A stretch of 64,000 nt of DNA. Origin: Carallia brachiata. Taxonomy: Eukaryota > Streptophyta > Magnoliopsida > Malpighiales > Rhizophoraceae. Both the position numbers and the translations under genes were made by a program. The notes below the pieces were generated by a model, which was not told the origin of the DNA, did no database searches, and was given only the letters and a program-made list of their open reading frames with translations. The stretch spans positions 844,951 to 908,950 of the forward strand of contig JADCRB010000096.1 in NCBI GenBank assembly GCA_021464245.1, read 5' to 3'. Within the stretch, counting starts at the first letter, position 1. Each line of letters starts with the position of its first letter. Below, in pieces: positions 60,432 through 64,000 of the stretch.

Positions 60432-62206
60432 TTATTGGACAGCAATCATAAAATAAAAAAAAAAAAAGAAAAAGAAAAAAGAAAGAGACTGTTTTGTCCT
60501 GACGTAGAAGGAAACAGCACTAGAGCCAACGGGCGTAAAATTTCTGGCCAAAGCACGTGCTAGTCGCCTCCATGAACGCGGATTTGGTGCCTGTGGCCCG
60601 GACGCACAAGCAACCTCACTCGAGCCAACTGGGGTAACATTTTTCGACTCTTCATTATGTTCTACCCGCCTCCATGAACGCCCTTTTGGTGCCTGCTCGT
60701 TAATAGAATCAATCCTACCGTCCCGAACAACCGAAACACCCTCTATGAGCTTTGCCAGTTGGCCGGTCTCCTTGAGCTGCTTAATTTCCTCCACGCCCTT
60801 TATGTCCTCCCCTTTAAAGAGCTCGCTAGATGTTGGTAAAGAGCTAACGTGTGTAGAAGAACTCCCTGATCCTGCATTTTTTGATCCTTCAGTGTAATCC
60901 GACAGCTTAGGCGCAGATGCAGATGCCTGAACAATTTTTGCTTTGTTGTTTAAAACAGTGCCACTTTTCTGTCCTGAATTCTTGGACTGTTCAACGAAAC
61001 CCAATAGCCCCGGAGCAGATGCACGCCTAGGACTTGAATCTGTATTGGAATTCTCTAGTGACTGCAGTGATGCCTCAGATAAACGCTGCAATGGTTCAAA
61101 CAACGAGACCAACTGATCAACAGGCAAATCCTCGTACTTTGTCACCCTCGGGCCACCTGGCACCTGAATTTCCACAGTGCGAGTATGGCCACCTTAACAG
61201 ACAATGATCCTGTTTCAACCGTGCAATTCGTTCCATCTGATGTTCTTCCCAATCTTATCAGGATGTCGTTTACAATTTCTTTCACTAGTTCGGATTCGGA
61301 CCTGCTAAATACAAGGATAAGCACAATTGTAGTTCAAGAGACTTATAAACAATAACAAAAAGGGCTCTATTGGATACTGTGGTCAGGGCCGATTTGCTTA
61401 CTCCATGACCATGACTAATACGGGGTTTTGGTTTTTGCTGTATTGCTGTCATGGGTATCACAGGTCAACTAGCCTAAGACTCACAATATCAAGTCTACCT
61501 TGCCAATGGGATCACCATCAGGCATCAAGAATTGAATCTTAATCAATAAGATGAGAAATGTTTCCCACTTTGCCAATTGTGGAGGAACGGACAAGATACT
61601 GTAAGTCCAGCTAATCATTTCTACACCAATAAACCACTAACCGGTTGGACTGGCTTTTAAACTATCAAATGTATGTATATATATATATATATATATATAA
61701 TTCTAGAAAGAGGAAATGCTGTGGATGTTAATTACCTTGCATTCTGTGCACTTCTACCAGGAAGATTGGCTGCTTTAGTCATGGCAGCCTTCCATTGAGC
61801 CACATATCTTGCTTTCTCCGGATCCCTCTTGTGTTTAGCAAATGCGTCTCCATAAATCCCATTCTGATCCAGGACAACTGATGAACTCACATCATAGAAA
61901 ACAGGAATAACAATCTGCCCTTTGCACTTCTTGTAGCATTCAATGATCTTTACGAGTTCGTCCAGGCACCAAGGTGAAGATGCATAGTCTAAGGAAAAAA
62001 TGGGGACTGCAACATTCGACTCCTCAATGGCCTTGAGTAGTGCTGGCGAGATTTCTTCTCCTCTCATAAGATCTTCATCATAGAAAGTCACTAGATTTGG
62101 CTCGGCGAAGAGCTCCGCGGAGATGGCTAAGGAACGTCCATCGAATGTCCCGACCTCTGAAGTTCAAGAAAACATCATACTTCCATTGCCTTGTGGCAAC
62201 AGCCAT
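60432..62206 (-). pseudogene. TX-2: TIR gene with Ser-rich second exon, two frameshifts
   Basis: Exon 1 (61736-62206) is a TIR domain: MAVATRQWKYDVFLNFRGRD, then a 1-base loss near 62100, then TFYDEDLMRGEEISPALLKA and SSPWCLDELVKI with the catalytic Glu. The ATG used by TX-1 is GTG here. Exon 2 (60432-61301) begins SESELVKEIVNDILIRLG, the linker that normally leads to NB-ARC. It loses one base near 61194 and continues VEIQVPGGPRVTKYEDLPVD. About 230 residues follow with paired motifs: SAPxL...SKNxG twice, and PRSWRR/GRSWRR...TPVGSS twice. There is no P-loop or LRR. The tail is encoded by a T-run and reads poly-Phe. TX-1 and TX-2 share exon 1 and the EGSxNAGxxSSS unit. Confidence 0.7.
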
Positions 62207-64000
62207 TGAGGAAGCGGAAGAGATTGGCACGATGAGAAAAGTGTTCTCGTGGCAGAACTCCTTCTCACAAATCAGACATCATTGTTATTAGATCTACTCC
62301 GACCATCAGGTCAAGTGGGCTTAGATATCAATGGGCAACTAGAAGGAAGGAGAATGTTGAATTTCTCCAGAACTTTCTCGCGTCTTTCTTTAAACTATGC
62401 CGGCTCACTTCTGTTAAACTTGTCCCATACAAGGTTGTTAAAATCGGGTTCTACCTAGAATTGTTTTGAAGATATCAGAATCGGATCGTAGAATCGTAAG
62501 ATTTTACCAAAATTGACAAAAAAAAAGGGTAAAAACAAATAGTTTAAATGTAATTTTTAATTTTTAAGCATTCCATAAATATCTTAAATTAAAATTCAAG
62601 CAGAAACAATACCATAGGCACCAATGGCCGAAGAACATATTCTAGTCAAGACAATTCATATCCACTCAACAACACACTAAATTATAAATCAAAGTTATAA
62701 TTGAACCTCAAAGCACAATCCAATATCGGCTTTCAGGAGGACTTAAGGCAAGTACCAAGGAAGGTAGCATATGTACACGTTGCGAGGAATTTATGACATG
62801 CCAAGTATAAAGCTTTCAATGAACAAAAGCATCAATATACTAGCCAAAAGCAAAGCCAGAAGGGGCCTATCCTCTCTCAAAACGGAGGAGAAAAATATTC
62901 TGAGGATGATTCCCAAACGAAAGCCAACTCTCAAAGACATGAAGTACATGCCGAATCAAGGACAAGGGAACAAGTGGGCAAGCCTCGCACTGGCGAGGCT
63001 AGTCCAGGACAGTAACATCGTATACACACAATGTTCTTGCAAACTCGCTCTGTTTGTCACCCTCCGAAACTTGAAAGCCAAAAAAGAAGATTCTATCTTG
63101 GTCTCCTATCAGATTAAGCATTCGATCACACAAAGCTAACAAAAACTAGCTCCTACACAATTGATATCATTGGATCTGTAAAAAAAATTTTAAGCTATAA
63201 GTCAATATCTGTGCAACCATTCTAATCCATTCCAAACATGAAAAAGGACATCAAAATTCGAAACTGGATAGATCCATGCAAGAAATCAAAAAATAAGCAA
63301 CAAAAACACAAACCCATATCAAATTGGAAGCTATAAATACGAAAAACGAACAAAAATCTCCTCAAAAAAGTCAAAAATTAACAATTTTTGTATAAAAAAA
63401 GACCACCTAGACAAAACAAAAACGGTTAACGAGAAAGGAAAAAAACTCACCTTTAACAACTCGAGACGAAACAATCCACCCCTTCGATTGGATGCTCTAA
63501 TTTTGGTTGGAAAGATCGATCTATTTTGATTTGTTTAAGAAGCAAGAACTAAGCAGAAAATAAGAACGGAGAAGGAATATCTCCGAGCCAAGCGTAAAAC
63601 GTGAAGCGTCCGATGCGTGCGGCCCGTCCGGCGTGCCCGTTATGCGTACTTTTCTGATTTTTTTTTTTTTTACTTAAAAATTTATTAAAGCGTAAGTTAT
63701 AAAATAAAAATATTTTTTTTTATAAATTTTATTTCTTATTCCTCTTTTCATAAATTTTACTTTTTTCTTAAAATTTCAACTCAAAATCCTATAATAAAAA
63801 TTTAAATTCTAACTACCAAACTAAATAAACTACTTTTCTTATTTTTCAATTAAGAAATTTTGTTAATTTATAAGATCGGTAAGATCGCATGGGTAAGCAG
63901 AAACAACAAAAATCTTAACCATGAGACTCGCTAAAAACGATTTTTACCAGATCTACGAGTTAAGCTGGGGGACATTTTTTTATTTTTTCCTTAAAACTGG
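62207..64000. other. Right end of window: hAT-like terminus, otherwise unassigned
   Basis: To about 62330 this is the TX-2 upstream region. At 62430 CAAGGTTGTTAAAATCGGGTT resembles the right-end inverted repeat of the hAT element at 2.6-3.7 kb (CAAGGTTGTCAGAACCGG), so another element of that kind probably starts here and runs to or past the window end. A 122-codon plus frame (62771-63139) has no recognisable motif. 63590-63645 is strikingly GC-rich (GTGCGGCCCGTCCGGCGTG) in an AT-rich setting. On the minus strand GTTGTTAAAG/GTGAGT near 63455 could be a splice donor of an unknown 5' exon. Confidence 0.35.

Noticed and set aside
62771..63139. 122-codon plus frame near the right end
   Set aside because: Basic, no recognisable domain, and probably inside a transposon running off the window. 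Not supported as a gene.
1..64000. CRISPR arrays, bacterial operons or integrated viral genomes
   Set aside because: No regularly spaced repeats and no bacterial gene organisation. The only reverse transcriptase is that of a plant Copia retrotransposon.

Overview
The window reads as nuclear DNA of a dicot. It is AT-rich, with GT-AG introns, a cluster of TIR-NB-LRR (TNL) genes (a class missing from grasses), and Copia, LARD-like, hAT, Mutator-like and Helitron-type elements. From memory of the TNL and carboxypeptidase families it looks most like Citrus or another Rutaceae. That is an inference, not something the sequence proves. No organellar, viral or bacterial genome segment is apparent.

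Layout. 1-1181 (+) is the 3' end of a serine carboxypeptidase-like (SCPL) gene copy. 1.2-9.7 kb is a patchwork of transposons: a hAT-type element with an 8-bp target duplication, an 809-bp retroposon with a 19-bp target duplication, and two Mutator-like inverted-repeat elements, one carrying a piece of a CRM-domain gene. 9744-19635 (+) is a second SCPL copy of ten exons. Two Copia LTR retrotransposons sit inside its exons, one immediately after the Tyr codon of the catalytic GESYAG motif. Removing both elements and one copy of each target duplication, and restoring one missing base, gives exactly 473 codons.

20.3-62.2 kb is a resistance-gene cluster, all on the minus strand. TNL-1 (20354-24823, 2-bp frameshift) and TNL-2 (27412-31847, intact, 1229 aa) are recent tandem duplicates. 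Between them lies a relic of the tail of a TNL-3-type gene. TNL-3 (33588-38281, intact, 1241 aa) has a decayed, 3'-truncated partner, TNL-4 (45956-49495). Two further genes (TX-1 at 41.4-43.7 kb, TX-2 at 60.4-62.2 kb) have a TIR exon followed by an unusual Ser-rich, repeat-bearing second exon with no NB-ARC or LRR. Both are broken. The shared flank upstream of TNL-4 is split by a 3.5-kb LTR element on the minus strand with no reverse transcriptase (LARD-like). 55-60 kb is gene-free and holds a probable Helitron with a hAT-type MITE nested in it.

How the parts work together. TNL proteins are intracellular immune receptors: the TIR domain is an NADase, NB-ARC the nucleotide switch, and the LRR plus C-JID the recognition part. 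Only TNL-2 and TNL-3 are intact by reading frame. The rest record duplication, truncation and transposon traffic in a birth-and-death R-gene cluster. All exon borders were set by hand from splice sites and comparison of paralogues within the window.
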